A stretch of DNA of 64,000 nucleotides from Alviniconcha marisindica (Eukaryota; Mollusca; Gastropoda; Provannidae): the NCBI GenBank assembly GCA_018857735.1, contig JABMCL010002166.1, positions 1 to 64,000 on the forward strand. The letters run 5' to 3'. The stretch's first letter is position 1, and every line of letters begins with the position of its first letter. Positions 53,265 through 64,000 of this stretch are shown piece after piece. The notes beneath the pieces were generated by a model. The model made no database searches. It was not told the origin of the DNA and saw nothing but the letters and a program-made list of their open reading frames with translations. A program made the position numbers and the translations under genes.

Positions 53265-55640
53265 TGAGGCTTGTATCAATATGGGGCCTTAGGCACAGTG
53301 AAAAGGGTCTTAGACATAGTGAAATGGGGGCCTGTATAAATATTATGGGGCCTTATAGCCACAGTGAAAAAGGCCTTAGATATAGTGAAATGGGGGCTTG
53401 TATATATAATATGGGGCCTTACAGCTAGTGAAAAAGGCAGTGAAATGAGGCCTGTATAATATGGGGCCTTACAGCCACAGTGAAAAAGGCCTTAGGCAGT
53501 GAAATGAGTCCTGTATAATATTGGGCCTTAACCACAGTGAAAAAGGCCTTAGGCAGTGAAATGAGGCCTGTATAATATGGGGCCTTACAGCCACAGTGAA
53601 AAAGGCCTTAGGCAGTGAAATGAGGCCTGTATAATATAGGGCCTTATAACCACAGTGAAAAAGGCCTTAGGCAGTGAAATGAGCTCTGTATAATATAGGG
53701 CCTTGCAGCCACAGTGAAAAAGGCCTTAGGCAGTGAAATGAGGCCTGTATAATATAGGGCCTTGCAGCCACAGTGAAAAAGGCCTTAGGCAGTGAAATGA
53801 GGCCTGAATAATATAGGGCCTTACAGCCACAGTGAAAAAGGCCTTAGGCAGTGAAATGGGAGCCTGTATAAATAATATGGGGCCTTACAGCCACAGTGAA
53901 AAAGGCAGTGAAATGAAGCCTGTATAATAATATGGGCCTTACAGCCACAGTGAAAAAGGCAGTGAAATGAAGCCTGTATAATATGAATATGGGCCTTACA
54001 GCCACAGTGAAAAAGGCCTTAGGCAGTGAAATGGGGGCCTGTATAAATAATATAGGGCCTTACAGCCACAGTGAAAAAGGCAGTGAAATGAAGCCTGTAT
54101 AAATAATATGGGGCCTTACAGCCACAGTGAAAAAGGCCTTAGCAGTGAAATGAGGCCTGTATAATATGGGGCCTTATAGCCACAGTGAAAAAGGCCTTAA
54201 GCAGTGAAATGAGGCCTGTATAATATGGGGCCTTACAGCCACAGTGAAAAAGGCCTTAGGCAGTGAAATGAGGCCTGTATAATATGGGGCCTTAAGCCAC
54301 AGTGAAAAGGCCTTAGGCAGTGAAATGAGCCTGTATAATATGGGCCTTGCAGCCACAGTGAAAAAGGCCTTAGGCAGTGAAATGAGCTCTGTATAATATA
54401 GGGCCTTGCAGCCACAGTGAAAAAGGCCTTAAGCAGTGAAATGGGAGCCTGTATAAATAATATGGGGCCTTACAGCCACAGTGAAAAAGGCAGTGAAATG
54501 GGAGCCTGTATAAATAATATGGGGCCTTACAGCCACAGTGAAAAAGGCAGTGAAATGAAGCCTGTATAATAATATATGGGGCTTTACAGCCACAGTGAAA
54601 AAGGCAGTGAAATGAAGCCTGTATAATAATGAATATAGGGCCTTACAGCCACAGTGAAAAAGGCCTTAGGCAGTGAAATGGCCTGTATAAATAATATAGG
54701 GCCTTACAGCCACAGTGAAAAAGGCAGTGAAATGAAGCCTGTATAATATGGGGCCTTATAGCCACAGTGAAAAAGGCCTTAAGCAGTGAAATGAAGCCTG
54801 TATAATATTAGGCCTTATAGCCACAGTGAAAAAGGCCTTAAGCAGTGAAATGAGGCCTGTATAAGGCCTTACAGCCACAGTGAAAAAGGCCTTAGGCAGT
54901 GAAATGGGAGCCTGTATAATATTGGGCCTTATAGCCACAGTGAAAAAGGCCTTAAGCAGTGAAATGAGGCCTGTATAATATATGGCCTTACAGCCACAGT
55001 GAAAGACCTTAGGCAGTGAAATGAGGCCTGTATAATATTGGGCCTTACAGCCACAGTGAAAAAGGCCTTAGGCAGTGAAATGAAGCCTGAATAATATGGG
55101 GCCTTACAGCCACAGTGAAAAAGGCCTTAGGCAGTGAAATGAAGCCTGTATAACATGGGGCCTTACAGCCACAGAGAAAAAGGCCTTAGGCAGTGAAATG
55201 AGGCCTGAATAATATAGGGCCTTACAGCCACAGTGAAAAAGGCCTTAGGCAGTGAAATGGGAGCCTGTATAAATAATATGGGGCCTTACAGCCACAGTGA
55301 AAAAGGCAATGAAATGAAGCCTTTATAATAATTAATATGGGGCCTTACAGCCACAGTGAAAAAGGCAGTGAAATGAAGCCTGTATAATAATGAATATGGG
55401 GCCTTACAGCCACAGTGAAAAAGGCAGTGAAATGAAGCCTGTATAATATGGAGCCTTATAGCCACAGTCAAAAAGGCCTTAGGCAGTGAAATGGGAGCCT
55501 GTATAATATTGGGCCTTATAGCCACAGTGAAAAAGGCCTTAAGCAGTGAAATGAGGCCTGTATAATATAAGGCCTTACAGCCACAGTGAAAGACCTTAGG
55601 CAGTGAAATGAGGCCTGTATAAATAATATGATGCCTCAGG
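53265..55640. repeat. ~59-bp minisatellite, about 40 units
   Basis: Unit: 'ggccttacagccacagtgaa', 'aaaggccttaggcagtgaaa', 'tgaggcctgtataatat'. Two length forms alternate: with and without 'gccttagg', and with 'taaa' added before 'taat'. This suggests higher-order expansion. Confidence 0.97.
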
Positions 55641-56276
55641 CAGTGACAAATGCAGCAAAATAGCCACCTGTGCTGTCGGATAGTTTTCCCAGTAAATGTC
55701 TGAACAGGAGCTACTGAAAGGCGTCAAGAGTCGGTTCATCTTAAGTTCAAAACTGCTATTTTGTGTGGTGTAAAGTATTTTGGTACTCTCATTTTTTTGA
55801 GAGCGAGCCCAAAGAATCCATCGATGATTTCTGTCATGAAAATGTTCTGGGCTTTACAACCTTAATGCAATACTGAACACACAAAATTTGTGTTAAGCTG
55901 CAGTGTTTTAATCAGACAAGAAAAATTCAATGTCAAGCAAAAAATGTACAAGGTTTATAATCAGACGAGAGAAATTCAATGCCAAGCAAAAACATACGAA
56001 CACTTTCCGATGATGTTATCATTATGCACAACCAAATTGTTCTGAATGTAGATTATAACCATCATGGCACAAACTGAATAACTTGACTGTGCTTATGCAA
56101 TGTCTTCTTCGTGAGAGTTGCTCACACAAACGAACAAATCAACAAAGAAAAATGATAATGCTGACGGGTTGTCGTGTTCCTTGTACAAAGACCCGTTCTT
56201 ACACAACGCTGGACAAAGGAGTGCCTGTTACAAATCTGAATACAACAACAGACATTCATGTTGCTGTGGGTGTCAC

Positions 56277-56325
<49 letters not shown>

Positions 56326-57510
56326 TGAGTGAGAGAGTTTACAAGAGAGAGAGTGCATGTGAAAACATAAACCAAATATTGCACGAAGATTTTCCTTAGA
56401 ACCTAGTCAAGTACATGTATGCCTTTTCCATGTAACCAACAGGAACAAATTCATGACCAATTCACACAAAAATAAACCAAAAATTAAATGCCAGCAGCAA
56501 ACACACAGTTCAAACAGCCCTTTTTCCAAAACGTACAAACTGCAAAAATACGAAAAGAGCAAAGAAGACGCACATTCACACTGAGAATCTGGTTTTAAAA
56601 AAAATCAGAGTGTTTGTTATATATATATATATGTTCCCATGATATCAAAGGGGCATCAGTTTCTTATGATGAAGAACTGTTATGCACTTGTTCTTTCGTG
56701 TAAATGCAGTACATGGCCTGGTCTGTGTGAGACCTCACACACGCAGTCTTGAACGGAAATAGATGATGCAGTGATGACCCTGCTTACAAAAGCATCAGTG
56801 AGAATGGAATAGCAGTTACCAACACTGGACAGGTTAAAGCACTGTGTGTGTGTGTGGAGTGCATATATATGTGTGTGTGTGGAGTGCATATATGTGTGTG
56901 TGTGTATGTGTGTGTTCACACTGTAGCAAAAGCAGCAGATACATAGTTACGTAGCAGTTTCTGATCAGATCAGGCAGAACCTGATGAGTTGCTATGGAAA
57001 CTCGCTGAATCCTTTTGCACAACTGATGACATCAGACAGCAGTGCACCTAATCGCTGACACTGATCAAGCACAATCAGCTGCTCATTTTTCTCCCACTCG
57101 CAATTCAGCGAACAACTTGGACCACGTAGGGGAACATTCGTCTTTCAAAAATAACACCACGCAAGCACGCGAAAACACTGAGATTGATTCGCAGGTTCCA
57201 AAAATACATGGTTTCAGTGAAAAAAATCCAACCACTCATAAACATCACCATAAGATCCAACCACAAAAAAGCCAATGAACACACAACAACAATGCAAGCA
57301 ACAGTGAAAAAGCCTTACTTGCACAGGAAACTGAACATCAGAAACAGCATACAAAAAAAATACAAAAAAAACACACAAGTTAGACACGGGCCTACTGCAT
57401 GGTTCCTACAAATGCTTTACTCCAAAACGAAACATCGCAAGGCCCAGAGCACCTGTGCACAATCAACAAATAAACGATTTAATTAGCTCTCTAAAGACAT
57501 CACAGGCACG
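55641..57510. other. Intergenic, between genes
   Basis: Ordinary AT-rich sequence with (GT)n-(GA)n at 56279-56350 and a short GT/TA repeat at 56842-56910. ATTAAA occurs on the - strand near 55905 and 57475. Open frames here (up to 100 codons) show no family I know. Confidence 0.55.
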
Positions 57511-57722
57511 ACAAAGACCTGAATTGTCTACAGTAACTCTCACCTGGCATGCGAGTAAATACAAGGTACATCAACTCCACCAGTTATGACCTCAGTACAA
57601 GGTACATAAACTCCACCAGTGGTACATACATCCCACTGAGGATGTACCTCCGGTGGAGTTTACGTACCTTATATTTACTCGCATGCCAGGTGAGAGTTAC
57701 TGTAAGCGACTCAGGTCTTTCT
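57511..57722. mobile_element. Fold-back (MITE-like) element, copy 2
   Basis: Left arm 'acaaagacctgaattgtcta' ... 'ctcacctggcatgcgagtaa'; right arm 'ttactcgcatgccaggtgag' ... 'gactcaggtctttcttg'. The arms pair over about 75 bases with a short loop containing 'catcccactgaggatgtacc'. Homology to copy 1 (8215-8598) also covers the left flank back to about 57430. Confidence 0.85.
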
Positions 57723-59810
57723 TGCGCTTGTTTGTTTAATTTTTCACTCCAAAATTCACAAATTGTTTGGACTCTCTCTCTCTCCAAAACTCAGACCAGA
57801 TTTGCTGTTGGCCTTTCTCTCTCTCTCTCTCTCCCTCTCTCCAAAATTCAGACCAAATCTGATAAGATTATCCCTCTACTCACCTTTAATTCACCACAAG
57901 TGACACACACATACACTCTTCACTTCACAGTTCAGACACCAAAGTATTGCCAGTTCACAATAATATTTATATCCACCGAAGCTGGAAGATTACGAAGCTC
58001 ATTATTCTCAGTCAGGCATTTACTGGCTTTTCAGTTTGCCAGAAGTGAAAACTCACAAAATGTCAAAGATCTCAGCTGAACTACTGACTTTCCCCACACT
58101 AGCAAGGCCTAGAAAACCACATAAAGACAAAAACTAAAAACTCTGTCCACCGCCTTAACACTTCCATTGTTCTGGCGGCAGTCCACGGTCTCTCCGGTCT
58201 TTTACGCGCAGTTTCCACGGTCGAGTCTTCACTCTTTCGTCCCCTTCCCACTCCGTCCCTAATAAGCCATCTCGCTTCCGTGGACGTAAAGCAACAAAGA
58301 ACTCTGTCCAACTGAGGTTCATTTCGACCTAAACTACTGCCGCAAAACACCTGCGTGGAATGAGGCTGCTTGAGCCTGTCCGTCACATCAGAATTCAGAT
58401 GTGCGCTGCTCGCCTCTTCATAACCTGACAAAATCAGCCAGTTCAGGAATGCACAAGCCAGGCACCACCCAGCTGATGTCTTGAGAGCAATCCAGAAAGA
58501 GGAACTGTGGACATTGTTGGAAAAAGAAGAGATGTTCACCTTGACAACAACAAAAACAAAACAAAAATGCTGTAAAGATGATCTACACAGCGCAACGTCT
58601 TGCAGTAAAAAGCAACCTACAGCACCATCAACGAATGAGTTAGTCGAGACATGAACAGGGCTCATAATATATGGAGATGAGAGGACAAGTTTTTAACACA
58701 CACACACACACACACAGTCACATCACACACACACGGAAAACTAATGTTTCAATACTAATACAGTCTTTTTCCTATTTCTTATTTTGCTCATTTCATTAAC
58801 CTTAAGGCCGAAAATGCGTCAGTTATTATCTTTGAATTGAGAACAAAATCACAAATATCATTATGTGTGCGACTGTGTCCATGTACCTTGAAAAAAATAA
58901 AACCTTCAACGTTTGATCCTGATCAAACAAATATAACTTCAACAACAGCAAAAAGACGGAAAACAGGGTAACTTTCAGACTCGGACCAGACCCAGAAATT
59001 CAGATTCAGACCAGACCCAGAGATCAAGTGCAGCTCAAAGGCCACTAAATCCAGTCTCTGGACGAGCGAAGGTCGATATGAACAACCATTATGCAATGTT
59101 TGAATGTTATCACACAGCCTGAGAAAATTGCAATGCTGAGTTTTCCGGGCATGAAAAGCATAACACTGATCATTTCAACCTCGCTTTTTACCACATCAAA
59201 AAACAACAAAAAGCAAGAAAGAAAAAAGATTCAGTCAATGTTTAGAGGGACAAAAACCTAAGCTTTGAACACAACTCACAAAATTCAACTTTATAAAAGA
59301 AAGAATGGGGGGGGAAAAAAGAGGAGGGGGAAAAAACCTGGATAAAAACAGTATGTATTTGTGCATCTACAACCACTTCAAAAAATGCCTAAAATCAACT
59401 CTTCAGATTTCCTCAAACTAAAGGTGGGGGGGTGGTGGGGTGGGGGGGTGGGGTTGGGGGGGGGGGGGGTGTGCTTTAAGCAAAACCTATAAAAAAAACA
59501 ACTAAAAAAAACCCATGATAATCAAATCAAAATCTTTAAAAAAGCAAACTATATTTTAAAAAGAAGGGAGACGGGGGCGTGGGCAGGGGGGAGGAGGGTA
59601 AGGAGACCACACACACACACACACACACACACACTGACACACACATGAAAATCAACCCCTGAGCAGGTTAACAACCAACTGTAAAAAAAAACAAGCAAAA
59701 AAACACACACCCCACCCCCCACACCAAAAAACCCCGCTGGCACTGTTAACCGGTGACCCTTCCCTTCCTGAGATGCGGAGCCAGTTCCCTTCAAGTTGCG
59801 CCACCTTCAT
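57723..59810. other. CKS downstream region
   Basis: Short (CT)n at 57775-57840, a family A relic at about 58252-58310 (inverted), a (CA)n at 58699-58717, G runs near 59430-59475 and (CA)n at 59610-59635. The 188-codon - strand frame at 58099-58665 contains the relic and is not called. It may be CKS 3' UTR. Confidence 0.5.
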
Positions 59811-59917
59811 TCATCCTTTGGTAGCCGCCAGCACCAGGTGGCTGGCCTGAGACTGACTTGCAGGCGCCTGGTTTGGCTGCTGAGCAATTGGGCGCCGGAA
59901 CAGAAGCACGTGGGGCT
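59811..59917 (-). CDS. CKS1: CKS exon 3 (terminal copy, with stop)
   Basis: Completes Glu and continues [13 protein letters not shown], then a divergent tail ending LVLAATKG and TGA at 59813-59811. Acceptor TTTTCCAG. It is the only array copy reaching this tail; the array unit breaks right after CAGCAG. Confidence 0.8.
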
Positions 59918-62696
59918 CTGGAAAATGCAAGTCAGTGATAATATGGTATCAGTTATTAATATTGTGATCAATTCCTGCCGAGTAATAAGGCGCCGGAACA
60001 GAAGCACGTGGGGCTCTGGAAAATGCAAGTCAGTGATAATATGGTATCAGTTATTAATATTGTGATCAATTCCTGCCGAGTAACAGGGTGCCGGAACAGA
60101 AGCACTTGCAGCTCTTGAAAATGCAAGTCAGTGATAATATGGTATCAGTTATTAATATTGTGATCAATTGCTGCCGAGTAACAGGATGCCGGAACAGAAA
60201 CATGTGCAGCTCTTGAAAATGCAAGTCAGTGATGATATGGTATCAGTTATTAATATTGTGATCAATTCCTGCTGAGTAACAGGGTGCCGGAACAGAAGCA
60301 CGTGGGGCTCTTGAAAATGCAAGTCAGTGATAATATGGTATCAGTTATTAATATTGTGATCAATTGCTGCCGAGTAATACGTCGCCGGAACAGAAGCACT
60401 TGCAGCTCTTGAAAATGCACGTCAGTGATAATATGGTATCAGTTATTAATATTGTGATCAATTGCTGCTGAGCAATTGGGTGCCGGAACAGAAGCACGTG
60501 GGGCTCTGGAAAATGCACGTCAGTGATAATAGGGTATCAGTTATTAATATTGGGATCAATTGCTGCTGAGCAATTGGGCGCCGGAACAGAAGCACGTGCG
60601 GCTCTGGAAAATGCAAGTCAGTGGTAATGTGGTATCAGTTATTAATATTGTGATCACGTTGGATTAAACGCGCTATAAAAAGCTAGTCACTCACGTAGAA
60701 CCACATGCGAACACAGTGAGTCTGCTCAAGAGAGCGGAGAATAGCGCTATATAAGTCATCATCAATCAATCAATCAATTGCCCATCCCTAATAAGCCTTA
60801 TGGTTTCTGTGGACGTTAAGCACCATGTTTACTATCAATCAATTATGATGGTATTATGTTAAAAATATGGTCTAACTTATTAATATTGTGTTGTTGTTTT
60901 TTAAGCACTAGTCAATAAAGTAGTCTGTTATGTTAGTGCTAGTTAATAAAGTATTATGTTAATTTATATTATGTTAGCACTAGTTAACAAAGTATTCTGC
61001 TAATGTTTGTTATGTTAGCACAAGTAAATGAAGTATTCTGTTAATTTCTATATTATGGTGGCGCTAGTTAATAAAGTATTATATAATTATGTTAATTTAT
61101 GTTAATACTAGTTCATAAAGTACTATGTTATGTGACATTAGCGCTAGTTAATAAAGTATTCTGTTGATTTATGTCATGTTAGCACTAGTTAATAGTCTTA
61201 GGTTACATTAGTACTAGTTAATAAAGTGTTTTGTTATGTTATCACTATTTAATAAAGTATTATTTTATATTAGCACTATTTAACAAAGTGTTATGTTATA
61301 TTAGCGCTATTTAATAAAGTCTGTTATATTATCACTATTTAATACAGTATTACATTACATTAGCATCAGTTAATAAAGTATTTTATTTTGTTAGCACTAT
61401 TTAATAAAGTATTATGTTATATTAGCGCTATTTAATGAAGTATTACATTATATTAGCACTATTTTTAAAAGTATTACGTTATATCAGAGCGAGTCAATAA
61501 ACTATTATGTTATGTTAGCGCTAGTTAATAAAGTATTATGCTACAGCTAGTGCTAGCTAAATGCCGATGCTCACCTGGAGCATGTACCATATAGTGGATC
61601 CAGCCGGGCGACTGTTGCACGCCAATGTTTCGCCATTCTGTCTCCGTCATCAGGTGTTGCTTGGGTACCAGCTTGGCCACGTCTGGCGGCAAAATCACAT
61701 GCCTGAAACATAAGTAAGTAAGTAATTTTGTGTTTTGTGCTCAGTCAACCATCATGGTTATCTCAGCGCATACCCGAAACAGTTGAAACTTGAATCCTCA
61801 TGCCTCAGTACTCATGAATACACGAGCGAGCAAAGAGCATGTGGCCATCTTGCTCTTACAGTCTCAGCATCTGCATGGAGTTAAAGTGCGCTATAAAGTA
61901 GACGCTGACCAAAACTTGGAGCCAGTTTTGACCATGACACTTAAAAGCTGAAACAAACACCGATTGACTACTGCTGTACTAGTACTTATTAGTCTAGTAA
62001 CATTAAAACATTCTCAGCAATGGTAATGTAAAGCATGTCTACACAGAGCTGTGAGTGTGTGAGCAGTGTATGAATAAAGTGTCCAGCAAAATGTACGGAT
62101 CCATGAGTCTCATGCATGTGCCTGTGTTTTGCCTTCTTGTGATGTACTTAGAGTTGGACAAAGAATAAAAATCTTATTATCCGTTGGAGTTATGGCAATG
62201 AAAAGAATTTGTTATAAGTACAGGGGCAACAGTAAATGTCAAAAGAAAACAAAATTATCATTTACTATTCATAACATTATTGTAATTTACCAATATTATT
62301 ACTTACTATTATTGTCAAACTTTAATTAACATCATCATCACACCTTCAGTCTTCAGAATCTGAATCAGAATCTGAATCAGAATATTTATTGCCCCCATAC
62401 AAGTTTACAAGGAAATTTGTCTTATGGTGCACAGCAGGAAACAGAATAAACAACAGACTAACATTTTAAGGCTAAAAATACACCAAACACACACAATGTA
62501 TTATTATCAAAGCATTGAAAAGTAAGTATTTACACAAGCATCTGTAATTAAACTATTTTTTTACAATTAACGTTATTACTGACCCTGTGATATTATTAAT
62601 TGTCATCATCTTAATCAGACTCAGATGTTCTTCATACCTGTATTCATACTTGTCGTCATAATACTTTTCAGAATAGGTAATCTGGTCAGCAGGCAT
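59811..62696 (-). CDS. CKS1: CKS-family cyclin-dependent kinase regulatory subunit
   Basis: Small adaptor that binds CDKs and phosphorylated CDK substrates and acts in cell-cycle progression and, for Cks1, SCF-Skp2 recognition. Exons on the - strand: 62696-62638, 61702-61575, 59917-59811; 294 bases, 97 residues. Seen: [60 protein letters not shown], each close to human CKS1/CKS2. The HxPEPH hinge is present as HAPEPH. The tail after FRRP is about 23 residues, Gln/Ala/Ser-rich, longer than in the 79-residue human proteins. The vertebrate CKS1/CKS2 split cannot be assigned here. Exon 3's start lies in an eight-copy array, so the C-terminus may vary. Confidence 0.95.
59870..60660 (-). repeat. 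Eight-copy 98-bp array of CKS exon 3 with splice acceptor
   Basis: 'gccggaacagaa' (complement of the FRR-coding part) starts at 59894, 59992, 60090, 60188, 60286, 60384, 60482 and 60580: an exact 98-base period. Each unit has about 40 coding bases, the acceptor and ~55 intron bases ('ggtatcagttattaatattg'). The acceptor reads CCAG in copies 1, 2, 7 and 8 (counted from 59894) and CAAG in copies 3-6. Some copies change PH to LQ or similar. Confidence 0.97.
60655..60780 (+). mobile_element. SINE family D 3' end with (ATCA)n tail
   Basis: 'cacagtgagtctgctcaaga', 'ggagaatagcgctatataag' and then 'tcatcatcaatcaatcaatc'. Same 3' end as 27770-28105. It abuts the proximal end of the CKS exon 3 array. 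A family A-like scrap follows at 60785-60830. Confidence 0.8.
60880..61550. repeat. AT-rich ~30-45-bp minisatellite, about 20 units
   Basis: Unit: 'gttatgttagcactagttaa', 'taaagtattatgtta'. Lies in CKS intron 2 and ends about 25 bases before exon 2's donor. Many units contain AATAAA on the + strand, not on the transcribed sense strand of CKS. Confidence 0.93.
61575..61702 (-). CDS. CKS1: CKS exon 2
   Basis: [10 protein letters not shown] to WIHYMVHAP. 128 bases; acceptor TGTTTCAG|G completes the Arg of YEYR; donor CCAG|GTGAGC leaves one base that joins AG of exon 3 to make Glu. This carries most of the CKS fold. Confidence 0.97.
61703..62637 (-). other. CKS intron 1
   Basis: 935 bases. Holds a dispersed element fragment at about 62350-62500 ('gaatctgaatcagaat' repeats then 'atttattgcccccatacaag'). 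The rest is plain AT-rich sequence. Confidence 0.7.
62638..62696 (-). CDS. CKS1: CKS exon 1
   Basis: [19 protein letters not shown] plus AG, donor AG|GTATGA. The start is the first ATG of the conserved block and gives the usual short N-terminus. Upstream, TGTTTCAG at 62722-62715 is a possible acceptor, so the 5' UTR may be split with 62714-62697 joined to this exon. Confidence 0.95.
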
Positions 62697-63199
62697 GCTT
62701 CCTGGACTTTACACCTGAAACAGTCACACAACAAAAACTTCAATTAGGACTATGAATCACTGAATGTGACACTGTTAAGATTAAAAACCCTTTCACTAGC
62801 TTTACTTTTGGCCCAGTGCTCTGGCACCATTTAACACCTTTGTCCTCCTCAGTCCAAAAAAAGTAACAGAGATCTACATGTAACTTGTAGTTGTAAACAG
62901 AAACAAACTGAAACACTTTTTGTTGCTGTTGTTGTTGTAAATGTAATATTGCAAACAAAGAAAAATGCAAAAAACAACAACCAAACCTGGATAGTCAAGG
63001 TGGATGGAAAGTTCTAGCCCAGTAGTGACACCAGAGACAATTGATAGGGGCATCCATTTAGAAATTAGAGCACAATTAATCGGTCAACAAAACTGTGCAA
63101 TGTTGACAGCACTTGACACAGAAAGAGAAAAACAGGGAAATATATAAATTATAATGGTACGGTAAATGCTGAGTATGTAACAGTAACTAGATTTAGCAC

Positions 63200-63250
<51 letters not shown>

Positions 63251-63290
63251 ATAAATATGTATTATATACCTGCTCTACCTACTTATATCC
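62697..63290 (-). other. CKS upstream flank
   Basis: AT-rich sequence with (TA)n at 63203-63242. No promoter element I would defend and no other gene recognised. Confidence 0.5.
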
Positions 63291-63950
63291 CCTGAAGGGA
63301 GGCTTGGGATGTCTAATGTCTCCCTCCTGTCTGGAATCTCAGGGCTGTCATTTGATTCCCCTTTCCTATAGACTCCTCTCTAGTTTTTTTCTGCCTAGTC
63401 CTCTTGCTCTTTCTGTCTTGTCATTTTTCTGCTAATGGTCCATCCTCCAGACTTTTTTCAAGAAAACTCTCAAATATTTGTCATTAAGGGTTAGGTTTTT
63501 TGTATGGCTCTTTTTGAGCAGCTATAAAGAGTTGATAGTTGGTAGGTGGTATGTGCAGCTTTCTGCCACATGGCACTGGTATTTGCCATTATGCATTTAT
63601 ATAACATTTTTTAATTTTATACTGTGTCTGTCCATTCCTTTTTTTATTATTTTTCTTTAACCTGGTATCAATAAATTAAGACGGAATGGTGGACAATACC
63701 TGCATGTCCTAGCCTTATGTGCTCTTTTAACAGGGGTAATATTGAAGGGACCAACTCTTCGAAAATTTGTGTGTGATGTTTGTGTATACGTTTTATGTTT
63801 GCGAAGTGACTGGTTTTGTAGACTGACTTGACAGAGGGTTGATCTATGTGAGAAGAGTTTAGAAATGTGTATTTGCTTATGACCTGAGTTTGACTGTCCT
63901 GAGGTGACCCTGCGTGGTTGACAGGACATTAAAATCCAATTACTACTACT
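63265..63950 (+). mobile_element. Possible non-LTR retroelement 3' end
   Basis: The stretch ends 'gtggttgacaggacattaaa' 'atccaattactactactact', a terminal phrase with a trinucleotide microsatellite tail as in many LINE/SINE 3' ends. No coding domain is visible and there is no second copy in the window. Confidence 0.35.
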
Positions 63951-64000
63951 ACTGTTATTACCTACTTATATGACTATGTATTATAATTTATATAGTACCT

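Noticed and set aside
58099..58665. 188-codon - strand frame
   Set aside because: Contains a retroposon family A relic and otherwise no recognisable domain; more likely CKS 3' region or chance.

Overview
This is a eukaryotic (animal) genomic window. Long introns, GT-AG junctions, very abundant (GT)n/(GA)n/(TA)n microsatellites, tRNA-derived SINEs and the protein sequences suggest a spiralian invertebrate, most likely a mollusc and plausibly a gastropod. That placement is an inference from overall character, not from a database match.

Two protein-coding genes are recognisable, arranged tail to tail. The first is nicastrin (NCSTN) on the + strand, the large glycoprotein subunit of gamma-secretase. 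It runs from the start codon at 3374 to a stop at 37545 or 46337. I traced 15 shared coding exons plus two alternative last exons by hand. All intron phases agree, and the totals are 2163 or 2181 coding bases (720 or 726 residues; human nicastrin is 709). The second is a CKS-family cyclin-dependent-kinase subunit (CKS1/CKS2 type) on the - strand, with three coding exons from 62696 down to 59811 (97 residues). Almost everything else is intron or intergenic repeat. Most long open frames in the window are microsatellite or minisatellite artefacts.

Layout: 1-3373, flank with a polypurine tract and compound microsatellites. 3374-35572, NCSTN exons 1-15. 37429-37545, last exon 16a. 46203-46337, last exon 16b, 8.7 kb further on behind several minisatellites. 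46338-59810, intergenic or 3'-UTR sequence with SINE copies, a 59-bp minisatellite of about 2.4 kb and a fold-back element. 59811-62696, CKS. 62697-64000, CKS upstream flank.

Two observations stand out. (1) Nicastrin has two diverged terminal exons, each able to encode its only transmembrane helix and its cytosolic tail. (2) In both genes, tandem arrays have repeatedly grown from exon-intron junctions, so the arrays carry many copies of real splice sites with adjoining coding sequence. This is seen at NCSTN exons 5, 8, 10, 11, 13 and 15, with a single partial copy at exon 7. At CKS exon 3 there are eight copies at exactly 98-bp spacing. Which copies are spliced cannot be read from DNA alone.
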